Assembly (NCBI RefSeq): GCF_027887165.1
Contig: NC_077232.1
Coordinates: 6,080,391-6,144,390, forward strand
Direction of reading: 5' to 3'
Length of the DNA: 64,000 nucleotides
Source: Monodelphis domestica
Lineage: Eukaryota > Chordata > Mammalia > Didelphimorphia > Didelphidae
Shown here: one piece after another, positions 36,135-47,800 of the stretch
Numbering within the stretch: the first letter of the stretch is position 1
Layout of the letters: each line of letters begins with the position of its first letter
Notes under the pieces: model-generated
Databases searched by the model: none
The model's input: only the letters and a program-made list of their open reading frames with translations
What the model was told of the DNA's origin: nothing
Translations under genes and position numbers: made by a program

Positions 36135-36850
36135 CAGAGAGAGACTCTAGGCTCGTGGGTCCCCTAGGTCTCCAGTTCATCCCACCTCCTGCCCACAGAA
36201 GGAAGAGAGCTGGCAGCCAAGGCAGCTTCTCCTCTCCCCCCAGCCCCAAAGGAAGGAGAAAGCCAAATCTCTACAGAGGAAAGCATTTCCCCAAAGGCGA
36301 AGTTCTTTCAGTCTGTCTGTCCTCTGGTCTTGAATGGGGAGAGTTACGGCTGAGTCACCCACAGAAACCTCTTGTGTTGAAACTGGTCCTGTGCCTCGTG
36401 CTGATTAATGAATTACAAATCTCCCTCCCCCCCCCCCCCCACTCGGGCTGACATTAAGAAAAAGCATGACAAACTTCGTGAACTTTCAGGGGAAAGGCCA
36501 GTGCCAAGTGCTCTCAGCTCCGAGCTGGCGCCCTCCCAGAGAGGGGAAGGGGAGGGGGGATCCCAAGTCACTAAGTCACCTGCTTCAGCGAAGGCCCCAG
36601 TCCGAGCTCGGAGAATGGGGAGAGCGCCGGGACAATGGGGAGAGGGGTGGGGGCTCCCCAGACAAAGGGAGGCAGGGAGAACCCCATCTCTGGCTGAGAG
36701 GCCAGCTCATTGGCACGGGGTGGGGGTGGGGGATGTGTCACTACTTTGGCTGGGGGGGGGGGCGGCGAACGGTCCTAGATGGAGGCGAGGGGCTGGGATC
36801 GGACTGCAGGAGGCGATGGGCAATGAGAGGGGCTAGCTCGGAGTCCGCTT
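36135..36850. other. CLCF1 upstream DNA without recognised gene
   Basis: Includes a C14-like run (36428-36441) and a TGACATTAAG stretch in non-repetitive sequence. No coding feature is supported. Confidence 0.35.
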
Positions 36851-38620
36851 CTGGTGGAGACGGGCATCCGGGCAGGGGTCGAGCAGACGGACGGCAGACG
36901 CTGCAGGGAGCCCAAGAGAGAAAGGGCCCTTCTCGGCCCCCCTCCCTCCCTCCCTTCCCCTTTTCCCCAGTGTTTGCCGACTGTCTCCTGCCCTCCCTCT
37001 TCCCCCCCTCCCCCCGGAGGCCCAGGGTGGTACCGCAGCCTCGCCTCACCTCACCCCCCCTGGATGCTGTGGGAGAGAGAGAAGCCCTCCCCTCCCTCCC
37101 TCCCTCCCTCCCTCCTCTCCCCCCTCCTCCCCCCACCCCCGGGGAGGGCCGCTACAATTTGTGGTTCCAGCCTTACACGTCAGAAAAGAAAAAAAAGTTC
37201 GCAGAATGTCCCACACCGAAAAAAAAGCCCCGAGCCAGAGAAAAAAACCTGCGAGTGGGCTTGGCGGATGGGATTAGGAAGGCTTCGCCAGAGCCGCGGC
37301 TCTCCCTCCCTCCCTCCCACTCCGCCAGCCTCCGGGAGAGGAGCCGCGCCCGGCCCCTGCCCGGCCCCCGGCCCCATGGACCTCCGAGCAGGTAGGAAGG
37401 AGCGCCCCCCTCCCCCCTCCCCCCTCCTCTCCGGTCGCCTGCAGATCCGCTTCCCCGGACCCTCAGGAGCCGCTTCCCTCCCTGCCCCCCGGGGGGCTAC
37501 CCCGGGCAGCTCCGGCCCGGCCGGCCCGTTCCCGGAGTCCGCCGCCCGGCTGGGCGGCTGCTGGGGCCGGGCTCGGGTGCAACAAGCGGCCCCGCACAAA
37601 GGGAGAGAGGAGCCGAGCCCGAGGACTTGGGAGCCCCGGAGCGAGCAGGAGGAGCCCGAGCGAGCCAGGGGCGGGGAGAGCCCGCCACCCTCGGAGCCCC
37701 GGAGCGAGCCCGGGGCAGAGGCAGGGCCAGGGCCAGAGACACAGAGACAGGCAGAGACAGAGACACGGAGAGACACCGAGACAAGGGGGACGGCGGGGGG
37801 TGGGGGGAGTCCGAACCCGCAAGAGACGCGAGCGAGCGGGAGGGAGAGAGAAGGGGAAGAGGGGGAGTTGGAGAGAGGAAGAGGGAGGGGAAGGGGAGAG
37901 GGGGGAGCCCGAGCTAGGGCCGGCCGGCCGGCCGGAGGGACGGAGGGGGAACAGGGGGAGGCCAACACCTCAGCTGGACTCAGCCGCCGCTCGTCCCCGC
38001 CGCCCCCGCCGCTGCGCCCACCCGGAGGGGAGGGGACGGGAGGGGAGGGAAAGGAAAGGGAGCGGAGAGTCGGGCCGGGCCGGGCCGGGCCGCCAGGACT
38101 CAGCGTCTCCTCTGCGGGCTGGGGCGCGCGCGAAGCTGGGAGCAGCCCCGGCCGGACCCCACGATGCTCCCCGTGGCCGGGGAGCCGGCAGGTAAGAGGG
38201 AGGCGGCCGGGCCTGGGGGGGGCCCGAGCGGGTTGCTCCTTGGTCCCCGCCCCCGGCCCAGGCGGACTCAGGCCGGCCCGGCCCGGCCCCGTCTCGGCCT
38301 GGGAGTGATTAGTGGAGGGGGCGGGGGCGGCCCAGCCGGACCCGGGCAGGAAAAAGCCCGTCACGGGCCGGGGGAGCGGCCGGCGGGAGACTTTCCGCTT
38401 TGCGGCCAAGGGAGTCAGTTAGTCCTCAGCCCCGGGGGAGGGCTGGGGAGGGGAGGGGACCGCTCCGTCTCGGCCGCGCCTGGAGGTGGGAACTCGCCAC
38501 GGGAGGGGGAAAGGGCATCTCTCGGCTCCAGAGACTCCGTCAGTCCCCCTGACCCCGCCCCCGCCGCTGGGAAGGGAGAAGCTCCCAGGAGGGGGGGAGT
38601 GGGGGCGGGGCCGGGGGCTT
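36850..38620 (+). promoter_or_regulatory. CLCF1: CLCF1 CpG-rich promoter region and 5' exons
   Basis: GC and CpG content rise sharply from about 36850. The stretch holds both the standard coding exon 1 (37376) and the candidate alternative exon (38164). It includes C-runs, a purine-rich tract (37600-37900) and a GGGCC repeat near 38072-38092. Long open frames on both strands here come from the lack of AT-rich stop codons and are not supported as genes. Confidence 0.65.
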
Positions 38621-41600
38621 AGGGGCCACACAGGGGGAAGGAGGCGCCGCGGGGGGAGGGGGCGGGAAGAGCAAGGTCATCGCTTTGGGGTCCGGCCAGA
38701 GAAAGCCCCCCAACCTCATTTCCCCAGGCCTCAAGTACTCCTCTAAACCCCACCCCAGGGACGCCCCGAAAACTTTCCCAAGAACTCTCCCCTCGAGGCA
38801 TCCAAGTATCTCCCTGCCCCCCTCCAGCCCCGGAGGGCTCTTCCGCTGTAGACCCCGAGGGATTCCCCCATTTCCTCGAGTCCGCCAGCCCCCCCCCCCC
38901 CGCACCCCCCCACCCGGCCAGCGCTAATTCCCACGGAGGCCCCTCCCCTCGCTGGGCCCCCTTCCTCGGCGCCCCAAGGGTCCCACCAAAGCCGGCCGCC
39001 CTTCCTCTCCCGCGGATGGTCAGTCTCTCCCACTGTCGAGAGGGATGGGAGGGCTGGGGCAAGCCACGGGCCAGAGGAGCAGGGCATCTGGGGGAGACGG
39101 GCCGGCTGGGCCACCCACAGAAGGCCGGGAGACACCCAGAGATGAGGCGCGGGAGGCATTCCTCTGGCCGTGCCTAGTACAGTGTGTGCCCGGCACAGCC
39201 GGCCGGCAGTCCTCTACGACTGGCGGCCGGCAGAGCTAACAAAGGAGGCGTCCACTGAGGCAGTCCCAAGAGCTGGCAGACGGAGCCCTTCCTGGCCCCC
39301 CCCCCCCCCCCAGCCCAGCCCTGGCCGTGGCCTTCCTCTGGCCTAGCCCAATCACTCTGGGCTCCGGTCCACGCGGTGGAGCCGGAGCCGAGCTCTCCAG
39401 CCCGCCCCTAATTCATGCCATTCACCAGCACCTCTCCCACACACCGGGCTTCCTCTCCATTCACTGCTCCTTCCCGGTCCTCGGCCGGCTCCCACTCGCG
39501 ATTCGCTCCCCCCTGGCTTGGCAGTGCCTTGGAGCCCTCCCGGCCCTGCCTCTGCCCCGGCCTTTCCTTGGGGGTGCTTCCACCCGGCTACCACATCCGG
39601 AGGTCTCACACACACCGGGCTTCCCACAGGACGCTCTGAATTCAGGCAGAAAAGGCCTGCTCTCCTCTCCACTCCCTCACCCGTCCCCCTGCTTCTTCCT
39701 TCTGGGCCTTAGTTTCCCCTCGGAAGTGGAGCCCCATCCAGCCCTTTATTCAAGGCTGGGAAGAAAGAGGAGTCCTTCTGGGGAGGGGGAGGAGGCAGGA
39801 CCTCCCGGAAAGGCCAGCTCAGGTAGCAGCAGAAAGGAGGAGGAAGAGAAGAGAACCTCTACCCACTTTCTGCTGCCTGGCTGGGGGCCTGAGTCACACA
39901 AGGGTGGTAGCTGGAGGGGGTCAGATGGTCTGCACTGACTCTGGGTCTGTTTCTTCCATGTGAAATTGGGGAGGGCTCTGGTAACCCCTTCTGTCCTCCC
40001 CCCACTCTTGGGGGCTGAAAGAGCCTTCCTCAGCCTCCTCTGGTCCCCAAGCAGCCTTCTCCCTGGAGGCTGGCCCCCTCCCCCACTGCTTCACTGGGGT
40101 CCTGCTGGCCCCGAGGCCCCTCTTAGGCTTTTCTCCTGTCCTTCACCTCCATGGCATACTGGGGCCTCCAGGCTCCCCCCAGACACACTGGGTGAGGTCA
40201 GGCTGAGGGCTGCAGGCCAGGGACTGTTGGGGCTGCTGGGCCAAGGCTCGTGTACACGTGTGTGCCTGCGTGTGCAGCCGTGTGGGGTGGCCATGCGCTT
40301 GCGTGGGCTGTGTGTGTGTGTATGTGTGCTCGGGCCCTCCGTTCCCAGGGCCCAGGGATCTGGATGGAATTAGGGGCCTGGCCGGGTGGGGGCCAGGGTG
40401 GGGGTGCTCCAGCAGGAAACCTGAGCTGGCTCATTAGCTCCTCACGTGCTCAGCTGGATTTATAAACACAGAGGAGACGGGATGTAAACAATCGGCAGCG
40501 GCAGCCAGAGGCAGGCTGGGGGAGGGGAGGGGGGCTCCTGGACCACAGCACCCCCAAAGACAGCCGGAGCCCAGAGCCGGCCTCCTCTCCCCAGGGGCGG
40601 CCCGCTTCCTGGGGCACACAGGTGTCCGCTGCCCCTCCCACCGTCCCCTCCCAGCCTTGGAGATGGAGACCAGGCTGGGGGCAGGTGGGGGAGGGCCCAG
40701 CCGCCCCCTCCTGCTCTCCCTGCTTTCTCCATCCTTCATCCCTCAGCTCCCCCCCCCCCCCAGCGGTGACACAGTTACCTCAGAACTGAAATATTCCTGG
40801 AAACACCGGCCTCGTCTGGTTAATCTCAGGAGTGTTTCTGCCCAGATGAGGAGGTTCTGCTTTAGTCAAAGGCATCTCCCTGGTGTGGGGGACCCGGGAC
40901 CCGGGCGAAGGGCTAGAGCCGGGCTGCCCACAGCACCCCGGGGCCCCATTCCCACCTCCAGCCGAAGCCTGGCCCGGAGAACTCCCAGCATCCTCCAGGG
41001 CCAGGCTCCAAGATCCTGGGGAGCAGCACCATCCCTGCCTTGAACGTGGGGGACCCTCCATCAGGAGTACAGCCTGACGGGGCCAAGTCACTCCTTTAGG
41101 ACAGCAAGTGTGGGCCCAATGGCACCCAAGGGGGGTGTCGAGGCAAGAGGGGAGTACCTGGGGGAGGGGGGGAAGGACTGTTTTTTAACTTCCAAACAAG
41201 GAAATGCTGGGAAGGGGCCCTCGAGGGCATCCCTTTACAAATAAGGAAACTGAGGACTTCCCCGAGCCCACAAAGCTGGTCCGGGCAGAGCCAGAATTCC
41301 AGGCCCAACTTCTTGTTGCCAAGCCCAGTGCTTTTTCCACTCTCTTGGGCTGTTTCCTAACCTGAGGAGACCTCGGAGGCCCATTTGGGCAGGTCGGAAT
41401 GTCTCTGGGGATCCCAAGTGAAGGGCTGGCCCAGCGGCCCCAGAGACAGAAGGGGCTGGGTGGCAGCTTTAAGAGGACGGAGCAGCCACAGGGGCAAAGG
41501 GGAAGGCGGTGGGCTTGAGTCACCACCCCAGAGGCCCCAACGCCCCCCAGTGACAGCCGAGATAGGGTTCCTCCTCCGGGGATGGAGGCTGGGAGGAGAG

Positions 41601-44395
41601 GCCCAAGCCGCCCAGCTCATCACAGGGCAAAGCTGGGTATGGGCTGGCATTCCCAACAGGCAGGGGAGGCAAGCCGGGCACGGACTTCTCGAAAGGGAGG
41701 CAGCTGAAGCCGAGAGAGGAGAAGGTACTTGGCCAAGGTCTCCTCGTCTGAAGGCGCAGGTCCCCCAGCAAGCCCGCCCAGCATCCCGAGCCTCTGAGGC
41801 AGCTTGTGCAAAGCTGACCCTGGCCCAGGCCCAGCACAAGCCCCGCCAGACCACGGACTCGGAGCCACTTTCGAACCCTTCAAGGGAGCCCCGCCGGACC
41901 CTCTCTGGACCGTGACCCAACGGCCAGCTTTCATGCCACTCCCACCCCCGAGCCAAGCAGCCCCGATCTGCCCCGCACGCACGAGGCCGCCCCATCTTGG
42001 GCTTCTCGCGTGACTCGGCCCAGCTCACACAGGCTCGTCAGTCCCGGAGCCGCGCGTGCGGTTCAACGGCCTTTGGGCTCCCGCCTGGCTCTGGGCCCCT
42101 GATGGGCGGCTGGGTGGGTCCTGGGTTCAAGGCCACCGAGCCGAGGTGGCACGCTTCTGGCACGCGTGCCGGCGTGGAGCCACCAAACAGGCCAGGCCCA
42201 AGGCAGGAGTGGAATCACCTCCGGCCACATCCCGCCTCAGCCCCCTCCCTGCCCTCCCCACGGGAGGGACCCCAGCAGGCGCGCACGCACGCCCACGGCC
42301 TGTCCCTCCCGGCTCCCCTCCCAGCCAGGGGCGGGCAGGGACACGGAGGGCCCCGGCGGCCCCTCAGGCCCCTCTGTGGTCTCTCGCCTCCAGGGGACTC
42401 GTGGGGGATGCTGGCTTGTCTGTGCACTGTGCTGTGGCACCTCCCTGCCGTTCCGGCCCTGAACCGCACGGGGGACCCGGGGCCCGGCCCCTCCATCCAG
42501 AAGACCTACGACCTCACCCGCTACCTGGAGCACCAGCTGCGCAGCCTGGCGGGCACCTACGTGAGTAGGGGGGCTCCGGGCCGGGGCGCCCCTCCCTCCC
42601 GCTCCCCTGGGCTCCCCCTCCCTTCCCCGTTCCCGGCCCCAGGACTAGGCATGTGGGCAGGACTCGCACCCGCCTTGGCCCACTGCCCCACTGGCTGCCG
42701 GCCCAGCAGCCCGCCCCCTCCCCCTGGGGGCTGGGGAAGTCTCCTCTGTTTACACCGTGTTGTGGTGTCTCTGGCACGGGTGGGGCCCGGCTGGGGGCGG
42801 CCCCCACTCGCACGCCTGTGTCCCGGCTCGCCCCGGCCTCGCACGCTGGGCCCCTGCAGCCTAGGCCTCCCCTCTGTCTGACCTCCCCCTCCCTCCCGGC
42901 TGGGCGCTCTTGGGGCGTCCAGGAGGGGAAGGTGGCCCGTCCCCGGCCTCCCCCGCACCCCAAGGCTGCTCGGAGCCAGGGCAGGGAAGGGGAGGGCGGA
43001 GGGCGGAGGGGAGCTGGCTGGGCCCCAGGATACACCGAGGAAATTAGTTTGTCTCTGAGCTTGTCAGCGTGTGAACCTCCCCCTGGGCCCTGGCCTGTCC
43101 CGAGCCTCGCCCCCTCCTCGGCGCTTCGCCACCCCCTTCCCGGGCCCCTGGAGGCCCGGCCCCTCCCCCTCCCCGGCCCTCCTGGGGGGTGGAAGGTGCC
43201 CCCCCTCGGTCCTCCGGCTTCCCCCCTCTGAAACCCTCGCTGGGCTCTCTGCCGCCCCTCCAGCTACCGGCCCGTCTCTGGCTGCCAAACTTCTCCGAGG
43301 ACTGGTCTGTGCCCGCCTCGGCTTCCTCTGCGGCCCCTCCTTAACCCCTGCCAGCCGGCCCTTCTCTCAGCTGGCCCCCCCCACTCTCCCGCACCCCCCT
43401 GGCTCTCCTCCCCCCACTCTCCTGCGCCCCCCCACTCTCCGATGCCTCCCCTGGCTCTCCCACCCCCCCACTCTCCGCTCTCCCCCCCCCGCTCACCCAT
43501 GCCCCCCCAGCTCTCCCGCCCCTCCCCCCGCTCTCCTGCGCCCCCCCCACTCTCTGGTGCCTCCCCCAGCTCTCCCGCCCCCCCTCCTGTGCCCCCCCCG
43601 CTCTCCCGTGCCCCCCCAGCTCTCCCGCCCCCCCCCCCCCCCGCTCTCCGCCTCTTCCTTCCCGCTCTCCTGTGCCCCCCTGGCTCTCCCACCCCCCCTA
43701 CTCTCTGCTCCCCCACCCCGCTCTCCCGTGCCCCCCCCAGCTCTCCTGCCCCCACCCCCCCTTCCCACTCTTCCGTGCCCCCCGCAGCTCTCGCGCCCCC
43801 CCCCCGCTCTCTGCCCCCCTCCCCGCTCTCTGCCCCCCCCCGCTCTCCTGCCCCCCACCCCCCCGCCCTCTGAGCCGCCCGGCCTCTCCCCCCACAGCTG
43901 AACTACCTGGGCCCCCCCTTCAACGAGCCGGACTTCAACCCGCCCAGGCTGAGCGCCGAGGCCCTGCCCAGCGCCACCGTGAACTTTGACGTGTGGCGAA
44001 GCCTCAACGACCGCCTGCGGCTGGCCCAGAACTACCAGGCCTACAGCCACCTGCTCTGCTACCTGCAGGGCCTGGACCGCCACGCCGCCACGGCCGAGCT
44101 GCGCCGCAGCCTGGCCCACTTCTGCACCAGCCTGCAGGGCCTGCTGGGCAGCATCGCCGGCGTCATGGCCGCCCTGGGCTACCCGCTGCCCCCCCAGGGG
44201 GCCGAGCCTGCCTGGGCCCCCGGCCCCCCCCACAGCGACTTCCTCCAGAAGATGGACGACTTCTGGCTGCTGAAGGAGCTGCAGACCTGGCTGTGGCGCT
44301 CAGCCAAGGACTTCAACCGGCTGAAGAAGAAGATGCAGCCCAGAGCGGCCGCGGCGGTCACTTTGCGCCTGGAGGCCCCCGCTGCTGACCTCTGA
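37376..44395 (+). CDS. CLCF1: Cardiotrophin-like cytokine factor 1 (CLC/NNT-1/BSF-3)
   Basis: Three exons join in phase: 37376-37391 (ATG plus MDLRA), 42394-42560 and 43898-44395, giving 226 residues plus TGA (human 225). Residues 11-27 form the hydrophobic core of a signal peptide (MLACLCTVLW), with likely cleavage after the PAVPA segment and an N-glycosylation sequon NRT directly after it. The mature protein is a four-helix cytokine of the IL-6/CNTF family. Helix A holds KTYDLTRYLEHQLRSLAGTY. The start of helix D carries the site-III FxxK motif (about F176 and K179) used for LIFR contact. Known biology: it is secreted with CRLF1 or soluble CNTFR and signals through CNTFR, LIFR and gp130 to STAT3. 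Intron 1 is about 5 kb, intron 2 about 1.3 kb and very C-rich. Exon 3 is strongly GC-rich in third positions. The 3' UTR carries AU-rich elements. Confidence 0.98.
38164..38191 (+). CDS. CLCF1: Candidate alternative first coding exon of CLCF1
   Basis: An ATG opens MLPVAGEPA and reaches a strong donor (GGTAAGAG) after 28 nt, which is phase 1. The standard first exon at 37376 also ends in phase 1, so this exon would splice in frame to 42394 and replace MDLRA with MLPVAGEPA. The signal-peptide core lies in exon 2 and is unaffected. The exon sits in the same CpG-rich block, about 0.8 kb downstream of the standard start. In-frame phase and a good donor are what I see; use as an exon is inference. 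I recall a shorter human isoform starting at the exon-2 methionine, but not this N-terminus. Confidence 0.45.
40425..40510 (+). promoter_or_regulatory. Candidate regulatory element in CLCF1 intron 1 with two FOX-like motifs
   Basis: Within the GC-rich intron this short stretch drops in GC and holds ATAAACA and GTAAACA (forkhead cores) 20-30 bp apart, E-box-like CACGTG and CAGCTG sites, and no repeat signature. The contrast with its surroundings suggests constraint. Function is inference. Confidence 0.35.
40765..40880 (+). promoter_or_regulatory. Candidate regulatory element in CLCF1 intron 1 with a STAT site
   Basis: TTCCTGGAA (40794-40802) is a perfect TTCN3GAA STAT palindrome in a non-repetitive, moderately AT-rich island inside a GC-rich intron. 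CLCF1 signals through gp130 to STAT3, so an autoregulatory input is possible. Only the motif is seen. Confidence 0.35.
43375..43875. repeat. C-rich imperfect tandem array in CLCF1 intron 2
   Basis: Units of the type C(6-9)GCTCTCC(C/T)G(T/C)G repeat over 500 bp, ending about 22 bp before the exon-3 acceptor. The complementary strand is G-run-rich. Confidence 0.9.
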
Positions 44396-44830
44396 CCTCT
44401 CTTCTGCCCCTGCCTTGCAATAAGCTTCCCAGCCTCCTGGGGGGCCCGGGGGCTTCCGAGCCCCCCCCACAGCCTTCTGGGGAGCGGACGGCCCCGGGCT
44501 CCGGCCTCCGGAGCATCGGTCACTTCTGGGGCGCCCACAGCAAAAGTGCCTTCCGGGGCAGCCGCCCCCCGTCCCTTTGCCTTAAGCCAGCCCACACTCC
44601 CCCCTGGGGCAGGGCCGGGAGGTGGGCGCCGGGGACCCCTCCCCGCAGACGTGCCCATGACTTGGCCTCACACTTCTCCTTCGCGTCCTGCTGGCTCCCC
44701 CGCCCGGCCCAGCGGGGCGGCCACAGTCACAGAGTTTCCTAAAAGTTTACATTGTTGAGGACGGTAGCATTCGGGGGCGAGGAGAGGGCAGCACCCCTCG
44801 GCCCCCCACTCACAACTCTCAGTTTGTTTG

Positions 44831-44880
44831 TATTAATATTTATTTATTTGGAGATGTTATTTATTAGATGGTATTTATTG
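44831..44880 (+). promoter_or_regulatory. CLCF1: AU-rich element in the CLCF1 3' UTR
   Basis: Four ATTTA pentamers (44838, 44842 overlapping, 44859, 44873) lie within 40 nt in an otherwise GC-rich 3' UTR. This is the class of destabilising element bound by TTP/ELAVL proteins in many cytokine mRNAs. Confidence 0.8.
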
Positions 44881-44905
44881 CAGAATTTCTATTCTTGTAT
44901 TAACA

Positions 44906-44911
44906 AATAAA
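44906..44911 (+). terminator. CLCF1: CLCF1 poly(A) signal AATAAA
   Basis: AATAAA lies 511 nt after the CLCF1 stop and about 30 nt beyond the AU-rich element. Confidence 0.85.
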
Positions 44912-46460
44912 ATGCTTTCCCCAGAGCCCTCCTCTGCCCCCGCCTGGCCTCATCCCCCGTTGGGCCTCCTTCCTGGCTCCTGGTCCTCCAGGACTGGGGG
45001 GGCCGTCCGTGACTCGGGGAACGGGGGAGGGGGGAGAAGAGACGCTGCGGCACTTGCAAAGTGGGATGGCAGAACGTGGGGGGGGGGGGAGCGTGGCCCG
45101 AAGGCCCCTGTGCCACGGCATGGGGAAGGCAGGAGCTTCCAAGGATAAGAGAGACAGACGGGGCCCCATTCCGGGCTGTGCGCAACCTGAGAGGGCTTCA
45201 GAGAAGGGGTGGCCAGGAGGGAGGGAGAACAGCATTTGCTACCTGCAACCTCTAGAGAGTCTCTTCATCTTCCAGTGCCTCAGTTTCCTCCTCTGGGAGC
45301 CAAGGGAGCTGGACTAGATAGTGGCCGATGGTCCGCCCAGCCCCGGTGCTAAGATCCTCCAGAGTGGGGTCACGGCAGGCTGGGGAGGGTTTGAGTTCCA
45401 CACCGAGGAGTCTGCATTTTCTGCAGGAGGGAGCCCCAGCGGGTTTGGAAGGGCAGGAGTGGAGGCCCGGATCGAAGCCCCGGGAGGATCATTTTGGCAG
45501 TTGCATGAAGAACGGCTGGAGATGTCTGTGGAGAAGGGAAGACACCAGGCGGGCAATGGGGGGGCCCATCGCGCAGAATGGTAGCCCCGGAAACCACTCC
45601 CAGGAGTATTTGGGGGGAAGGACTGGGGAAGCCTGGAAAAGAGGGGGAAGGGAGGAGGCCAGGATGGCCCCATGGACAGGCGTGAGAGGGGGAGGGAAGG
45701 CGCAGGCTGGTGGGGGCGATGGGGCCGCTTGGGCCATGGTGGGATGGAGGGAGTCCAAGGGAAGGTCCCCGAGGCAGGAGGAGACCTGCTGCTCCAAGAG
45801 AAGCCAAGCAAGTGGAGAGACGAGACTTGGAAGTATCTGTACAGACACTAGCTGAGGATACGTCAGGGACGGGGACCACCAAGGATCAACAAAGAACGTG
45901 GAAGCGGAAGGGAGAGACGGGACTTTGGGGAACACCCATCTACAGGGGTTGGGAGGAGGAGGAGGAGGAGGAGGAGGAGGAAGAGCTAGCAGGAGAAAAA
46001 CTAGGCAGTGGAGGACTTGCTGGAGGAGGCGCGGGCCGGACACTTTGGGACATGGAGGAAAATGAGCAGTGCAGAAAGATGGCTGGCGTTGGCAAGCAGG
46101 AAGGAGAGAATGGCATCCTGAATGCAGCTGTTTGAGGAGAAAAGAGCCGGCCAGGGTGTAGACGAAGGGGGCCACTTCCAGAGGAGAAACTGGCTGGCGG
46201 TCACACTCTTACCACCTAGTGCCTCCGATCCGCTTCTGCAGGACTTGGGACCTGCACCACTCGCGCCCTCTAGGGCCTGGGGGCAAGAGGAATGGGGTGG
46301 CAGCCCTGGCAAAGAGCTTTAGTGCCTAGTCAAGGCCTCCCTGGGCCTCCCTTCTCTCCCCTCCCTCTCTCACACGTGCATGGAGCAGTCACCTGACACC
46401 CCCCTTCTTCTAGCACAGGACATTTCCCCCAGGTAACTGCCCCTAACCGTGCTTGCGGCA
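44912..46460. other. CLCF1-POLD4 intergenic DNA, left part
   Basis: Mostly unique. An old MIR-like piece lies near 45255-45320 ('tgcctcagtttcctcctctg') and a (GGA)n run at 45953-45981. No gene recognised. Confidence 0.45.
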
Positions 46461-46469
46461 GGAGGTGCT

Positions 46470-46585
46470 GCCCTTTTTACATATGGGGAAGCTGAGCTGT
46501 GACTGGCCCAAGGTCATACAGCCAGTGCCTGGGCAGGACTGGAAAGCAGGGTCCTCGGGCACAGGGGCGGCACTGATGCTGCTGA
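46470..46585 (+). mobile_element. MIR-like SINE fragment
   Basis: 'tttttacatatggggaagct' and 'caaggtcatacagccagtgc' are MIR landmarks. Confidence 0.55.
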
Positions 46586-46729
46586 AGACCCAGGCCCTGG
46601 GCTCCTGACCCCCCTCACACCCCAGCTACCTTTACACTCAGGTTTCCGTCCCTAACTGGGCTTTCCTGGAGGGCATCCTGTGGGCTCCTCTGCAGCCCCT
46701 GCCCGCCACCTGCTCTCCTCTCTAGGCTT

Positions 46730-47470
46730 TCCTGACATGGGGCTCTCCTGCTCCCCCCCCCAGGCTCTCTCCTGCGCCCTCTCCTCTTTCCCTACACTAT
46801 AGCCCATGGTGAGCTCGTCGTCGTCGCCCATGGACTCAACGACCATCCCCCTGCAGATGGTCCCCAGATCTCGGTGCATCCGGCTCTCCTCTCCGGGGTC
46901 CTGGACTCCCCAAGCTGGACGTCCCGCGCGTGTCGTGAACGTGCTCAAACACAACTCGCTCTCTTCTCCCCGGGCCCTTCTCTCTCCAGGCCGCCTCTTC
47001 TTGCCACTCCTCCAGCCCTGGCAGCTCCATGTTCTCCGATCCGCTCCTTCGCATCCCCGCCGCTCTTCTGCCTCACTTTGCCCTTCTCCCTTCCCAGCAT
47101 CTTCCCGCCATCCACGGAGCTGAGCCGCCCCCTGGGCCGGGGCCTCCTCCTCTCCCTCCTGGACTCTGCCAGAGTCTTTCCAGGGGTCTCTGGATCAAGC
47201 TGCTTCCCTCTGGCTGCCCAAGCGGGCTCCAACAGAACAGCCCTTCCCAGCATGCCGCGGGCCTCACCGTCCAACCTTCTCACTCCGAGGGCCCCTCCGC
47301 TGGCACTGGCGCCCGTATGCTCCTGCTAGATGCCTCTCCCTTGGTTTTCCTGAGGCGACTCTTTCCTGGTTCTTTCGCCTGCCCCTCCGCTCCAGGTGGC
47401 CTTCGAAGCTCTGCCGTGGCCCTTCCTGATGACCCAGCATCTCCCATGCACACGCCCTGAGTCACTCTCT
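46730..47470 (+). mobile_element. L2-like LINE fragment
   Basis: Pyrimidine-rich text with degraded L2 ORF2/3' wording, for example 'catggactcaacgaccatcc' and 'cgtgctcaaacacaactcgc'. Frames are open by composition but show no intact domain. Confidence 0.45.
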
Positions 47471-47637
47471 TGATAGACAGTGCCGCATCTCCAGCTCTTT
47501 ATTGGATATGAGGTGGTGATAGGAAACAATGAATTGAGTTCAAATCTCACCTGTCACCTACTAACTAGCTAGGTGATCTGAGATAATAAGTCAACTACGT
47601 TCTTTGAGACTTGATTTCCTCATCTGTACAATGAGAT

Positions 47638-47800
47638 GGTTAGGGAGCTCCGTAGATAGAGAGCCAGGCCTAGAAATGGGTGGTCCTGGGTACAAATCTG
47701 GCCGCAGACACTTCCTAGCTGTGTGACCCTGGGCAAGTCACTTACCCCCAAGGCCTAGCCTTTATCTCTCTTCTGCCTTAGAAGGTAAAGTTTGTTTAAA
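47638..47800 (+). mobile_element. Marsupial tRNA-derived SINE, plus strand
   Basis: 'agagccaggcctagaaatgg', box B GGGTACAAATC (variant) and the conserved 'gtgaccctgggcaagtcact' block; the tail runs into the purine array. Confidence 0.88.

Larger units (their letters stand above)
38620..42393 (+). other. CLCF1 intron 1
   Basis: GC-rich, mostly repeat-free. C-runs occur at 39298-39311 and 40751-40761, a TG-rich stretch at 40250-40330, and a MIR-like piece at 41195-41345 ('aaataaggaaactgaggact'). Two AT-richer islands are listed separately as candidate elements. Confidence 0.5.

Noticed and set aside
36854-38409. 484-aa plus and 409-aa minus frames over the CLCF1 5' region
   Set aside because: Low-complexity translations of a CpG island that overlap the recognised first exon; no conserved motif.
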